This document shows positions 1-11,105 of a stretch of 64,000 nt of DNA, in pieces. Numbering within the stretch: the first letter of the stretch is position 1; every line of letters begins with the position of its first letter. The stretch is from Isoetes taiwanensis (Eukaryota > Streptophyta > Lycopodiopsida > Isoetales > Isoetaceae). The notes under the pieces are model-generated. The model was not told where the DNA came from, made no database searches, and worked only from the letters and a program-made list of their open reading frames with translations. The stretch lies in the NCBI GenBank assembly GCA_021234155.1, contig JAJEKV010000002.1:36745107-36809106 (forward strand), in the 5' to 3' direction. Both the position numbers and the translations under genes were made by a program.

Positions 1-957
1 GAAGAATAGATAATAAGAATAGGAGCTCAAGAGAAAGCCAATGACCTAAGAAGAAAAAAATGAGCATACAAATAGGACTAACATGGATAAACCATGGATA
101 AACCATGGATAAGCCATACAAATTTAGACCTATTTATTGCATTCTTAGGACGCCTTTATTGCATTCTTAGGACGTGTCTAAATTTGTGCGGAATCAAACT
201 TAATGGAAAGAAAGAAAGAAAGAATGATTTTTATTGTTAAGGGTCTCTCACCCCCTTACCATACATAAAACAAAAGCACTAACAAATCAACCGGGCCAAA
301 GAAATAGCTGACACTCACCAGAGGATCTGCAAAGAGGGCATCCACATCTTCCATAGTCAAAATGTCCATCATAGCTCAAATTCTGAAAATTGTATCAATG
401 CATCATGAATGTAAGGATTTGGATTTCAATGAACAAAACAGCCTACAACCAATTCGATCTAGCTTGTGATATCAACATGCTTACAAATGCCAACATCATT
501 ACAAGAACTAATGGAAACGTAAGACACAATTGGGCAAATGGGCATGATTTCCATTAAGCAATAGGTCACAACATAATATCAGCATAAAAATCCTCTCTCA
601 CAAGCCCTTTTCCTCTTACAAATCAGACCTTAAATAGGTCGAATTCCTTCCTCAATCCACTCCCAACCGCTTCCCATAAACTGCTACAGAACCTTCTAGA
701 AGCATCCACGATAACGGGAGACAACTCTCCATGCTTACAACTTCATCCACGTAGGCTTTTGGAGCAGCCCTAACCTCCATCGATCATTCTTGAAGTATTT
801 CCAAAACCATTGCCTTACGTACATCAATTTCCATTTGCCACTTTTCTTGTATTTTCATTTTTATATTTTTTTTGGATTTTCTAATACAAGTACATAAAAT
901 GTTAAAACATTACAACAAGTCTGCAAGGTCCTTGACCTTTTAATTTATCTTCGAACT
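1..957. other. Left flank of the Tat-like element, probably its 3' non-coding or LTR end
   Basis: No coding region is supported here. The stretch lies downstream of the minus-strand element, so it may be 3' untranslated sequence and part of a 3' LTR running off the window, but I could not place TG/CA LTR ends or a clear polypurine tract. Short repeats are visible: a CATGGATAAAC unit about three times near 83-117, a TTTATTGCATTCTTAGGACG unit twice at 131-173, and a GAAA microsatellite at 205-222. Confidence 0.45.
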
Positions 958-2531
958 TCAACTTAATGCACCTTTCCCTGTAGAGCTTCTACGCCATCGT
1001 TTATAATGACTATCATATTCTGATGGCTCATCTTCGGAGTCGTCTTTGAAGTCCTCTTTCTGGTCCATACCTGTGTCAACAGCTTTATCATATTCTACTC
1101 CCCCATTTTTTGTGTGGAGCATGGGCTCCACACAAGCCTTTTGTTTCAGCATGTGATATTGGCGGCAATGCTTGTTAAAAAGATATATTTGCTTCTTCCT
1201 AGAGCGATGCAATGCCAAATTTGAGTCATAATAGGCGCTATTTGCTTGGATCAGAAAGTTTTCTCTTGCCATTGTCTCAAAAACTTTGATGTAGTCAGCA
1301 GGGAGGTGGCTGATTTTCATGAATAATGCGGTGTCCATCAACTTTGATCCAAGGTACAAAAGAGACTTGATTGGGTAACAGTAGACCAAGCAGATCAGTG
1401 CAATTGGGCTGTTATAACAGGTGCTTCATGGGCAACAGAAAAACAGACAGTACAAAATCTCAAAAGCTTTATTGCTACTGCTCAAAACAGTCCAGATATT
1501 ACCATTTACAAGCAAGCAACTTATTGTCAATTGTTGGTTATTGTCCTTGAAAGCAATGCAAATAGTAAGGAGCCTCTCATAAACATTGATCCTAATCGAT
1601 CATGTAAGTCAACCATGATGGATTCCTGTAATTGTAAAGGTGCCTGCATAAAAATTTCATGAATTGTTGAATCTTGTAGGAGCCCTGTTCTCCATAAGTA
1701 TGTGGTGGCTTCGTTATAAGATGGCAAGGATAAAAATGTATAGTCTACAACAGTAGGTTGCTGATCAGCCTCATGGTATCTTGTCAAAGCTTCGTCTTTC
1801 AGATCAAGTTGAGCCGTAAGATGCTGATTTTCTTGCATCAAATTCTGGAGCTTTTGGATAAGCAGTTTTGTTTGCTCCTTGAGCAATTTTTTCTGTTTTT
1901 CAAAGTGGACTTTTGCACCTGTAGCATTTTGCTTTTGCATATTAAAATGATCTAAAGTTAAGACATCATATTTGGCTAACAAAGTCTGATATTGGGCAGT
2001 CTTTTGCTGGATCTCCAGCTGAAAATCAGAATTTTGTTATTGGGTTCTTGTAACCTGATCCTCCAAATCTGTGATGGCCTTGGTTTGCATTTGTAATTCA
2101 GCAAGCATCTCATTGAATAATGCTTCAGTGTGGGTTAAAAGTTCATGTTTACGATGAAAGAAAGATTGTCGGGAAGATACAAGATCTGCCATCGGTTCAT
2201 CATGATTGTTCAATAATGCTTTTGTTTGCTCCTCATGGATGCTAGTAATTGATGCTGGAATTTTATCCTGGAAATTTTGAAAAGGACATGTTAGATACGT
2301 TGACAGAGGTTTCATAGAATAAACAATTTTTGTTTGCTGATTTACGATCACATGAATGCCATGGATAACCTGTATGATTCTAAAAAGAAAACGTTTAAGA
2401 AGGGTCAGCAACATCGCATATTTTGAAGAAGCATTACGAGGGCTTATTTTAATGTGACATGTTACTTTGAAAGCATTATTTCCCTTCTTAGCCTTCCATT
2501 GAATTTGATGTTCCCAGCTTCTCTTTTGCAA
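958..2531 (-). pseudogene. Extra ORF downstream of integrase, coiled-coil protein (Tat-like element)
   Basis: Three minus-strand open pieces (2037-2531, 1527-1982, 958-1389) follow the integrase. The first two share a frame and are separated by one TAA at 2034-2036; the third is in another frame, so the gene is broken. The middle part is heptad-like and rich in K, Q, E and L (KKLLKEQTKLLIQKLQNL), which suggests a coiled coil. The first piece overlaps the integrase ORF in a different frame. Additional ORFs after pol are known in Tat/Athila-type Ty3/gypsy elements, but I recognise no domain. It could be structural or envelope-like in position only; there is no clear membrane segment. Function is unknown. 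Confidence 0.5.
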
Positions 2532-3780
2532 AAGATTTCAAACATTGTTCAGATTTGAGTTTAGCTTGTACGTATCTATGCCTTATGGTATTCTCTTTGC
2601 CTTTACCAAAACACAGCAAAATTTTATATGGAGGCCAAAATTGTATCCAATGCATAGCCTCTATAAAATGATCATTAGGATAGACACGTATGGATTGGTC
2701 ACTCCACCAATGTGTTGCAAATGGTCCTGGTATTGGTGTCAGAATTAATCGTAAAATTGCATTTGCATGTCTTGCTCGTTTGAGTTTTTCACGAAATCTT
2801 TGTTGAATTAAGCTTTCTTGCCACTCCCATAAGTATAAGGTAACCCCTCGGCATCTTTTCTTAGGAACTAGTGTAACCATCTGGATGTCAACAACAGATT
2901 TATTCATGTACTTCTTGAGCCTACTGCCATTGACAATATTAGGTAATTGGTTCCCTTGTAAATCTGAAAGGTGTACAGATCCATTTGGATTTATTTGATA
3001 GATGAGAAATGGACCCAGCCAACGGATCTTGAGTTTACCAGGATGCTGCTTATATCTAGAATCATATAATAAAACTTTGTCTCCCTTTCTCAAATCTTTC
3101 TGCTTTTGTCTTTTATCAACCCAAGCTTTTCTTGCTTGTTTGGCTACTCCTTGTTGCCAAACTGTATATTGACGCTTCTCATCCAATCTCTCCAATTGGA
3201 TTAATCTATGAGCTATGGATTTATCATGTGACAATCTGTTTTGGAGAGCTACACGAAGACTAGGCACTATGAACTCAAAAGGCATAACCGCTTCAATGCC
3301 ATATGTTAATTGGAATGGTGTATGGCCTATTATAGTCTTATGAGCAGTTCTATATGCCCAAAGTACTGCAGGTAACTTGAGTTCCCAATCTGATCGTTTT
3401 GATTCACAAATTCTCTTAAGGATAGTAATCAGAATTTTGTTTGTAGATTCAGTTTGGCCATTAGCCCTTGGATAATATGGAGTAGATTTATGATGCATAA
3501 TCAGGAAGTTGTGCACAAGGCTTTTAATGGTCTCGTTGATAAAATGAACTCCCCTGTCGCTCACAAGCTCTAAAGGGCATCCGAACCGTGTTATTATCTG
3601 CTGGTACAATACTTTGCAACACTTAAGGCTCTATTATCTTTGAGATCTTTCCTCTGCCCATTTCGTATTATAATCTGTAAGTATTAGTATATATTGAGCT
3701 GTAGTTCTAGCTGCAGGGGATTAGATCGGACCCACAAAGTCCATTCCCCATTTTTCGAATGGGCCCAAGGGTAGAACTGG
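2488..3780 (-). pseudogene. Ty3/gypsy integrase (Tat-like element)
   Basis: Integrase inserts element cDNA into the chromosome using a DDE catalytic core. On the minus strand the first core segment is visible in broken frames near 3610-3780 (FEKWGMDFVGP, then TDYNTKWAE). The clean ORF 2488-3609 begins after it with LVSDRGVHFIN (second Asp) and NGQTESTNKI (Glu), followed by WAYRTAHKT, FQLTYGIEAVMP and a basic C-terminal part (KWLGPFLIYQINPNGSVHLSDLQG type). All three acidic residues are therefore present, but a frameshift and stops split the N-terminal third. It follows RNase H and precedes the coiled-coil ORF, the expected Ty3/gypsy order. It is non-functional as read. Confidence 0.85.
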
Positions 3781-4630
3781 CGTGAGAGGCATAACTCCTT
3801 CCGCTTGGTTTGCCCATGCGTTGGCAAATATCGCATGTTCTTGTATGTTTGGAACAATCCCTAAAGAGTGTCGGCCACCATAGGCCAGATTGCATAATCT
3901 TTCTAGCTGTTATGTCGGCTGCAAAATGACCACCTGCTGCCCCTTCATGTGCCTCTTGAATGATAACCTCAAATTCATGAGGCATGATACACCTCCTTAG
4001 TACATCATCTTGTCCCATTTTATAGAGTTGGCCAGATACCAAACAAAACTTGGATGCTTTACGAATAAAATCTTTCCGTTGAGACAAGGAAAGTTTACTA
4101 GCACAGTTTCCAGAAGCTAAATATTCGGTTAGGCCAGCATACCATGGTGGGGTTGCCACCAATTTAAAAAGACTTACATCCGGTAATTCGTCATTTATAC
4201 CTGTGGGGGGATCCCCTATTGTTATCCGAGATAAATGATCCGGGACTGTGTGTGATGTTCCAGGTCTTAGGACCACTTTGAAATTGAATTCTTGTAGAAT
4301 TAATAGCCAGCGTGTAATTCGTCCTGTAACACATGATTTATTAACCAGATAAAGGAGAGCTTGATGGTCTACATAGAATGTGAAATAATTGCCGAGCAAG
4401 TAATGTCGAAATTTTTGCACTGCAAATACCATTCCAAGGCCTTCCCTTTCAGTCATGCTGTAATTTCTTTCTGCAGAATTGAGTTGCTTAGAATCATAAT
4501 GGATTGGCTGGTCCACTTTTGAGTCAATCTGTTGTGAGAGAACAGCCCCAATAGCAAATTTGGATGCATCCACATGAACATGAAACTCTTTATCCCAATG
4601 TGGTGTAATTACAACGGGTGCTGATGCCAT
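3707..4630 (-). pseudogene. Ty3/gypsy RNase H and integrase zinc-binding region (Tat-like)
   Basis: The minus-strand ORF starts within the RT/RNase H connection (APVVITPHWDKEFHVHVDASKFAIGAVLSQ). It carries RNase H landmarks: HVDASKFAIG, then SMTEREGLGMVFAVQKFRHYL, YVDHQAL and DHLSR. About residues 225-275 form the HHCC zinc module of integrase (HEGAAGGHF...CDICQR). RNase H degrades the RNA template during reverse transcription. The ORF has lost its link to the RT at 5252-6694 through the intervening 0.6-kb segment, and its last 30 residues run out of frame into the integrase core. It is part of one decayed polyprotein. Confidence 0.85.
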
Positions 4631-4636
4631 ATATGT

Positions 4637-5270
4637 AGCATAATAACAGGGGGTTTTCTTTGTGTTTTTGTACGCTTTTCACTAAGGTTTTCCTATGATT
4701 TCGTGATGTATTCAAATGGATGTACTTATGCGTACATCTAGAGTGCATTATTTCTGAGCCATTGATTTTAGCCCTTTTTTTTTCCAATGGTCAACAACCA
4801 ATGGCTCACAATAAAAGCCCTTTTTTTGTGCGTGTGGTGCATAATGGTCAACAACCAATGGCTCACAACAAAAGCCCTCTTTTTGTGTGTGTGGTGCATA
4901 ATGGGCACATGAAGGGCTTGAAGGGCGCATGTAGTGCAGTTTCCCCGCCGGCAATACATTTCTTATCATAACTTTTGATCCATAGCTCTGTTTGAGATGA
5001 TTTTTATTGCGTTGGAAAGCTCTCTCCGAGATCTTTTTGATAGTGTATGATATGGATATGTTTGGTTAAAGTTATCTATGCTAAAACAGCAATTTTTCGG
5101 CCGGGTTTGGTAGGCTTTCACATCCTACCAGCTGATTAATACAGGATTGCGCTGTTGAATATTGTTTTATGGCTCATTCCGAATGAAGCTTGCAAAAAAT
5201 TACCATGCATTTTTAGATTTTGAGGCAGTTATTAAGCAAATTCCAAGGCTTCTAGATCCTTGTGCTAACA
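4637..5270. repeat. Non-coding insertion or replacement splitting the Tat-like pol gene
   Basis: RT coding on the minus strand ends around 5270 (VKRFMGK) and RNase H coding resumes near 4630. The expected RT-RNase H connection is missing. The 0.6 kb between has no coding similarity. It contains a 61-bp direct repeat (AATGGTCAACAACCAATGGC at 4783 and 4844) and the 13-mer ATAACTTTTGATC at 4968-4980, which recurs at 62615 and inverted at 62864 in another element. I infer an inserted non-autonomous element or a rearrangement; no clean TIR or target duplication was found. Confidence 0.5.
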
Positions 5271-6694
5271 AGCAGAAAAGTTTCCCACTTTGGTTTCCCC
5301 ATAAATCGTTTAACTTGACTAACATTTTGGGGTGGAGGCATGTCAATTATTGCTTGTATTTTAGTTGGATCTGTGAGTAGCCCTTCCTTACACACAATAT
5401 GTCCAAGCAAAACTCCTTGATTGACAAGGAAGGTGCATTTCTCGGGGTTTAAAGAAACTTCATACTCACGACATCTGTTGAAACAAGAACGCAGCTTGGT
5501 CAAATGATCATTCAAATCGCTGTAGACCGTGAAGTCATCTAGCGATATTTCCATAAAGTGGCCAATATATCCTTTGAACACCATAAGCATGGCACGTTGG
5601 AACGATGAAGGAGCATTACTTAGGACAAACGACATTACCTTATATGCAAATGTTCCAAATTCGGCGATGAATGTAGTCTTCAATTGATCTGCAGGATGTA
5701 TTCTAATCTGATTATAGCCACTAAAGCCATCCATAAAGGAGTAGCATTCATGGCCGGCTACTTTCTCAAGTACTTGATCTGTAAACGGAAGTGAGAAGTG
5801 GTCTTTCTCAGTTGCATTATTGAGCTTGCAAAAATCTACGCAAACTCTTAATTTACCATTTTTCTTCTTCATAACCACTATTGGAGAGACCCATTCACTT
5901 GTTTCTACTTCGAAAATGAATCCAACCTGTAAGAGTTTATCGATCTCTTCTTTTACACTTGCTGCAAAATTTGGATTCATGCGGTAAGCTCTTTGGTATA
6001 CAGGCCTAGCATTTGGGGTTAAAGGTATTTTTATTAAACAAATATTAGGGTCAATACCTCTTAAATCATGATAGCTCCAAGCAAAAACATCCTTGTATTC
6101 TCGCAGTAACTTAATTGCTGCCTCTCGAATATGTGGTGGAAGATTAACACCATTTAGATTTATCTTTTCCAAATTTGGAGTTGTCAGATAAGGTTGGACA
6201 ATGTTCTGATGTACTTCATGTGCAGGTGTAGACTGCAAAATAATAGAATCATTTCCAGTTACATCCTTAACTATTGGCTCAACCATATAACATGCTTCTG
6301 GTTTCCAACATGAATAATCGAATTCAGATGGAAGCATATCAGATTCTTCTGGTGATATATTGTAAAAGTCCTCATCCTCTTCGTATTCCTCATAAACCTC
6401 GTTTTCTTCCTCACTATCTGAGAGCATGGGTTGATCTTCTAGTATTGTAAGGGTTCCTGTAGATAAATCTATTTTCATGGTTTTACCTTGCTTACAAATT
6501 TTAACTGAATTATCAGACCAATCATGCAAGGCTTTAGCTTCCTTAAGCCATGGTCTACCAAGCAAAACTTGGTAGTCAAGAGATCCCATTTTAGTGTCCA
6601 AAATGACAAAATCTTGTGAGAAATTCAGACCAGCAACTGTAAAAGGAATATCCTTAATAATACCCAACGGTACAACTCGCCGATGATCCGCCAT
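5252..6694 (-). pseudogene. Ty3/gypsy protease C-terminus and reverse transcriptase (Tat-like)
   Basis: This 480-aa minus-strand ORF begins inside the aspartic protease (VAGLNFSQDFVILDT, LLGRPWL), passes a low-complexity acidic linker (about 90-115), then enters the RT. RT blocks seen: YQRAYRMNPNFAASVKEEIDKLL, SPIVVMKKKNGKLRVCVDFCKLN, SFMDGFSGYNQI, KTTFIAEFGTFAYKVM, NAPSSFQRAM. The catalytic box reads SLDDFTVYSD: both Asp are kept, but the first residue is Ser rather than Tyr or Phe. MSFVLSNAP replaces the usual MPFGL.NAP. The fingerprint FLDDFTVYS fits the Tat/Athila side of plant Ty3/gypsy rather than chromoviruses. The protease active-site DTG/DSG and the gag gene lie upstream and are absent; the element ends abruptly near 6.7 kb. 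Confidence 0.88.
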
Positions 6695-6710
6695 ACGAAC
6701 ATTAAATGTG

Positions 6711-7640
6711 GCAGCATGCAGCCGCCCTAACTTAAGCCTTTTTCTTAGGCTGTCAGCCAGTATGATTTATCTGCGTTTCGAGATTAACAGATAAATCTGC
6801 TTCTTGAGGCTAGTTGAGAGAGTTCCCTTAGAGTATTTATAGCCTTTTGCATCTCTTTCATTTTCATCAGCCGTCTTTGAGCCCCTCCCTTTGTGGTCAC
6901 CTATCCTGCCCCCTCCCCCCCCCCTCCCCCCTCCATTTAAGTTGTTTATCCCTACTCTGTTGGAGTTTTCTTTTGCTCAATTCTCATAATGGTTCGTGTA
7001 TAGATTTGGAGGGTTCATATGGAGGGTCTTTGGGTGGAGAATAATGGCCCTCGTGTCACATGATGGTGTTTGTGATTTGGCGCGGTGGTCCTTGTGCCAA
7101 GGATATGGTGGCCTTCGTGACAAGTAATGGTGATGTGACTTGGGGTGGTGGCCCTCGTGCCTAGGATATACTGGCCTTGGTGCCAAAGAATGGGTCCATG
7201 TATATGTTGTTTCTTCTTTTTGCAGGTTTCCTCGAGGATGAATTTGGACTAGTGCAGTTCATTGAGATTCGTTGTGGTTTAGCATTAAGGGCTTTGCGAG
7301 GATCTTAGCTTGTTGGGGTCGTGGCTAGATATTAGCAATGAGGGCATATAAATATTCATTCAAAACTTATTCGAGTTTATAGATGGCAATTTGATGTTTT
7401 TGTATACCCAAAAAGGCAGGTGTGCATGCGGGTTTATTGAAAGTGTTAGGGTTTATGGTAGTGATCATTTATTGAAGTGACATGAGGAAGTGTTGTAGTA
7501 TCCATTTGGAAATAAAGGGGGAGGGCCATATGGCTCATTCATCAGCATGGTTATTTGGTTGAGTGCAACTAGGCTCTAGAATTATATTTACCCCGGCTCC
7601 ACCATCAAGTGGCACTTTATGTAGCACGTCCTTTCAGCTC
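6711..7640. repeat. Non-coding stretch with C-rich tract and short tandem repeat
   Basis: No gene seen. Positions 6906-6936 are almost pure C and T with runs of five to ten C, so the minus strand has clustered G runs that could form a G-quadruplex. Around 7080-7190 a unit of about 64 bp containing GGTGGYCCTYGTGCC and AGGATATRSTGGCC is repeated two to three times. The rest is featureless. Confidence 0.5.
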
Positions 7641-8165
7641 CAATGTTAGGGTTGGTAATGTTTTATCCACTGGCTCACTTTGAAAAATGGGCAGCATCCC
7701 ATTCCTACAATATGGTTATCATTGTATTCCTGTTGTTGTGGGATATCAAATCAAACATTTTAACGGCCTCCTCAAAGTGTCCTAGATGAGCACAAGCTGA
7801 AATCAGGGCATCCATAAGAACATGTCAGACTGAGGCATTTGGTAAAATAGATGCAATGCCTCCATTAACTATCTTTGCTGGGCATAAATTGTCGTCATGG
7901 TGTCCCAAGAGATGGCTCTCTTTGGCGTCTATTGGAAGAGACAAAGTGCATCTCTCAACTGCCCTTCCTGGGCATATCCTGCAATTATGGAATTATGCAA
8001 ATGCTCAGGCATTTTGTTGGAACATCAGATATGCTTCTCTGAGTTGGCCCTGCAATGTTAATAATGTTCTGTAAAGTCACATTTGGGTTGGGCAATAATT
8101 ATGACATTCCAAGAGATAGCATTTCTCTCAGGCATAATTTGAAGCAGTTTCATGCAGAAGACAAC
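7640..8165 (-). pseudogene. Pentatricopeptide-repeat (PPR) gene fragment
   Basis: Reading the minus strand from 8165 down, successive PPR motifs appear in changing frames: MPERNAISWNVIIIAQ (near 8090-8135), MPEHLHNSIIAGYAQEGQLR then DALCLFQ (near 7930-8013), AISWDTMTTIYAQQ and MEALHLFYQMPQ (7840-7920), and MDALISACAHLGHFEEAVKM then FDLISHN (7740-7820). The MPERN.ISWN and AGYAQ.G signatures are typical of plant PLS-class PPR proteins, which bind organellar RNA for editing or processing. Stops follow DALCLFQ, Q-R and TMITIL, and frames shift, so this is a dead fragment. No start, targeting peptide or E/DYW domain was seen. Confidence 0.85.
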
Positions 8166-8829
8166 TGCCCATATTGGGAAAGACTACCATGATTATATGA
8201 TGTTGTCTCGACAGGGACTTGTGGAGGTAATGTTGCTGTTAGAATCAATAGACATCAGTACAATGGATGAAAAATGCCTCAAATGTCTATGAACCTTAAC
8301 TGTTCGGGTCTTTACAGTAGAGAGTACATATTGTGCTGTCAAAGCCCATTTTACAGCGTACAATAATGTTAATGTGGAAAACAAAAACGTTTATAGGTTT
8401 TTCTCACACTGGTTCCTTGGTCCATTTTTGTATAGGGCATTAAATAGTTATTATTCATGGTTCTGTTATATTTGCCGAAAGATATTTTTCTATTTCATGT
8501 CAGATGGAATTGATGGGTTGGTCAGTGCAGTTTCTCAATGATGAATAATAACAATAGAAATTTATTGGGCAGAAACTTAACAATGCCATATTACTTGATG
8601 GAAGGTTCCCAAGGATACAAGCACATTTGCAAGTTTGGTAACTCTATCAAATCTGTTATGACAATGTTTTTCGAGTCTTGCCATGAATGTTAAGAGCCAC
8701 ATGCCACTTGCATTTCGAATTGCTCCCCACATGTAACAACAATATACTAGAGGATAGCTCTAAGCAAGCTGGGGATTGGCAACAACGGCTGTATTCGACG
8801 TTAGTAAGAAAGGTAATCAAAGCAAAGGA
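8166..8829. other. Non-coding stretch between PPR remnant and LINE
   Basis: I see no convincing gene or RNA here. The first part may be further, unrecognisably decayed PPR sequence, and the last part may be LINE 3' flank. Confidence 0.4.
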
Positions 8830-9005
8830 TGTCCAGTAGCAATGCAACAGCTGAGACCTGCCAACACACAAAACAAGACCCAACACACAGAACCCATGAA
8901 AACACACCCTCGGGCCACCGTAGGAATAGAATAGAATATGATTTTATCGTCCACGGAGACCAACTGGCCTATGGGACCCAAGTACAAAGAGAGAGTAGCA
9001 GGCGT

Positions 9006-9066
9006 ATTACTACCAGGATTAAAAAACCCCGCCAAGGGTTTTCGGGAAAAAACCTTAGTAGCAATA
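9006..9066 (-). ncRNA. Putative structured 3' tail of the LINE
   Basis: A stem-loop-like block (TACTACCAGG...GGTTTTTTAATCC on the minus strand, closed by TACTA/TAGTA) flanks AAAAAACCCC and GGGTTTT complementary runs. A clearly related block lies at 37818-37875 with a different closing stem (CTTATCAC/GTGATAAG). Changed but still complementary stem bases suggest a conserved RNA fold, perhaps recognised by the LINE RT. This is inference from two copies. Confidence 0.45.
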
Positions 9067-9121
9067 AGGATGCCGACATACCGCATACGCTTATATACAT
9101 AATCACAAGTACAATTTGAGG

Positions 9122-9817
9122 TTAATTTCGGACAGGGGGGCATAACTGAGTCCGCGTATCCATTACCTCCCAGAGGTACGATCCCAACAAGCCTACAGAG
9201 GCCGTGCTCAGTAGCTCATGCAGGGCCTGATGGGGCACAACTAACCGAGCATACCGAGCCCGGATATGCTCATACGCCGGACAGACCTGGAGGGCATGAC
9301 TTTCATCCTCAATGGCGCCCTGTTGACAGCACTGACAGACTCTGTCCTCACGAGGCTCCCAAATCCATCTCCCTGTCTCAATGCGGAGGTGGTGTGCACC
9401 TGTGCTAATGGAAGCAATCACCCTGCGCTTTTTCATGGGTAGATGGGTGCGCAGGTAGTGGTGTGGGCCCCTCGTGAGCATGGGATTAACCTGCTGTCGA
9501 TAATTTGCCACCTTGACATGTGACATGGCCTCTGCATCCCAAAGCTTGGCCATGAAGCAAGCATCCAAGAAATCTTTCTTCAAGGCGTGGCGTTCCTTCG
9601 GTGTATGCACTGGTCCACATCCGTGTGCCCGCGCACATTCCATCGCGAGAATCACCGGGCTTGCTTGTCTTTCCAAAGCCCGGGCTTTGAGTCGCCAAGG
9701 GCCCATCGCCACCGCCAAAGCAAGGTTGGGCAGCCGGGCTTCATCCATAGCCACCACTTCGGAAGTAAATAATGTGACGTTCAATGTGACCCTCTGTAAT
9801 GGAAGGAAGCCCGTCAC
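9122..9817 (-). CDS. LINE C-terminal region with RT zinc-binding (zf-RVT-like) domain
   Basis: This 231-aa open frame is the best-preserved part of the LINE. Residues about 140-185 read HHLRIETGRWIWEPREDRVC then QCCQQGAIEDESHALQVC, with the C-x2-C, His and Cys pattern of the zinc-binding domain that follows RT in many plant LINEs. It probably helps bind element RNA or target DNA. The N-terminal part is a thumb/connector with no motif I can name. The first Met is an internal Met of the former polyprotein, not a true start. The frame ends in PPVRN with a stop, followed by the 3' tail. Confidence 0.75.
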   Translation of the reverse strand: MTGFLPLQRVTLNVTLFTSEVVAMDEARLPNLALAVAMGPWRLKARALERQASPVILAMECARAHGCGPVHTPKERHALKKDFLDACFMAKLWDAEAMSHVKVANYRQQVNPMLTRGPHHYLRTHLPMKKRRVIASISTGAHHLRIETGRWIWEPREDRVCQCCQQGAIEDESHALQVCPAYEHIRARYARLVVPHQALHELLSTASVGLLGSYLWEVMDTRTQLCPPVRN

Positions 9818-11105
9818 CGAGCAAGATCCGATATGGGACCGTGGATTTCACTCCCGAGTGCCGGGCCAATAAGGCCTTCAGGCCTGCTCTAGATTGTTCC
9901 AAGTGGTGAGGGATATCACCGCCCCCACACTTCCCCCATAGAGGAGGACCGGTTCAACCAAGGCCCCGAACAAGTGTGCCCGGTGACCCCATGCATCTGA
10001 CTACGCCTTGTGATTGTTGTTTTGCATTGCATCTGTGGCTTTCCGACTGCGGTGACCCGTAACGATGGATGCATCCCGGTGTGTGGTAGTAGAAAACTCA
10101 ATGCCCAAATACTTATAAGATCGAGCCACCTCCACTACCCGCCTTTGGTAAGTGAATGAGGGAAGGCGTGGAGTGCCGGGATGATGGGACCAAAGAAGAC
10201 CCTCGTCTTGGCCAAGTTAACTCTCATGCCGTGAATTGGCGTAAAGTGTCCAAAGCATCCGGTGGCGTTGCATGTCCTCACGGGGTATATGCGGCGGAGT
10301 CAACATCATCGGCATATATGAGTTGCCGGATTATGTGGTGCATCAATCGAAAGATCCCCCGTGCTCAGACTAGCCATTCTTCTAGCCGGTCAATGTACAA
10401 GCTAAAGAGCGTCGGGGATAGAGGGCAGCCCCGGCGCCCCAATGCTACTAACAACGGGCTCAGCGGCGGTGGAGACGGCCGGAGCAAGCCTCATTATAGT
10501 CGATATAGCATTCGCAAGTCGATGGGGGTCCCCACCGTCTCAATCCGGTCCCACAACTTATCCCGAGGCACCGTGTCAAAGCCTTTGCGAAATCCACAAA
10601 GCAAAAGCGATGCAGGGTTCTCGCGTTGATTCCGGCTATCCTCTATGAGTGTTCGCAGAGTGAAGATATGGTCAAGAGTAGAATGCCGGGCTTAAAAGCC
10701 CGCCTCACGAGAGCCCGCACTTCTCCATCCTCCGCCCAAACCGATTAAAGAAAGAATCCCTGCAAGCAACTTGGCAAAGATGTAACCCACCATAATGGTA
10801 CGATAGTTGGTCAGGGTCAGGTGGGGGTCCCCTCGCTTTGTATATGGGCACAACTCTACCGTAGTCCGGGGAAGCCTTCTTGCAATGCCCCGTTGAAGAG
10901 TCTTTGAGAACTGCACCATTGGGGGCCCGCCCACTTGAGAAGCTTCTGCACGCATACCATCCAAATCTGTTGCCTTCCCGCTTAGCGGCGCTGGTGGCCC
11001 ATTATGACATCCCCGGTAATGACCCGTGCTAGGCCCGTGCTCATGAGGTACTATCCGCCTCCGACTTCCCATTGGGTCATACAACGCCGCAAGTATCTCA
11101 CCCAT
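9818..11105 (-). pseudogene. LINE reverse transcriptase, fragmented
   Basis: Recognisable minus-strand RT blocks appear in different frames: PYTKRGDPHLTLTNYRTIMV then GYIFAKLLAGIL (10.79-10.86 kb), RRGCPLSPTLFSLYIDRLE (10.38-10.44 kb), the catalytic YADDVD box (10303-10314) and ELTWPRR-like sequence after it. The order and spacing match a LINE RT palm. Stops and frameshifts between every block make it a pseudogene. Plus-strand open frames in this region are shadows of the GC-rich composition. Confidence 0.75.

Larger units (their letters stand above)
958..6710 (-). mobile_element. Tat-like Ty3/gypsy LTR retrotransposon, 5'-truncated and decayed
   Basis: The order protease fragment, RT, RNase H, HHCC zinc module, integrase core and extra coiled-coil ORF on one strand identifies a Ty3/gypsy element with a downstream accessory ORF. 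Gag, the protease active site, the primer-binding site and the 5' LTR are missing at the right end. Frameshifts, at least two stops and the 0.6-kb interruption show that it is old. The 3' LTR, if present, should lie within 1-957 or beyond the window. Confidence 0.82.

Noticed and set aside
10156-10648. Plus-strand ORFs of 157 and 68 aa
   Set aside because: They lie opposite the LINE reverse transcriptase blocks, whose minus-strand motifs (GCPLSPTLFSLYIDRLE, YADD) explain the region.
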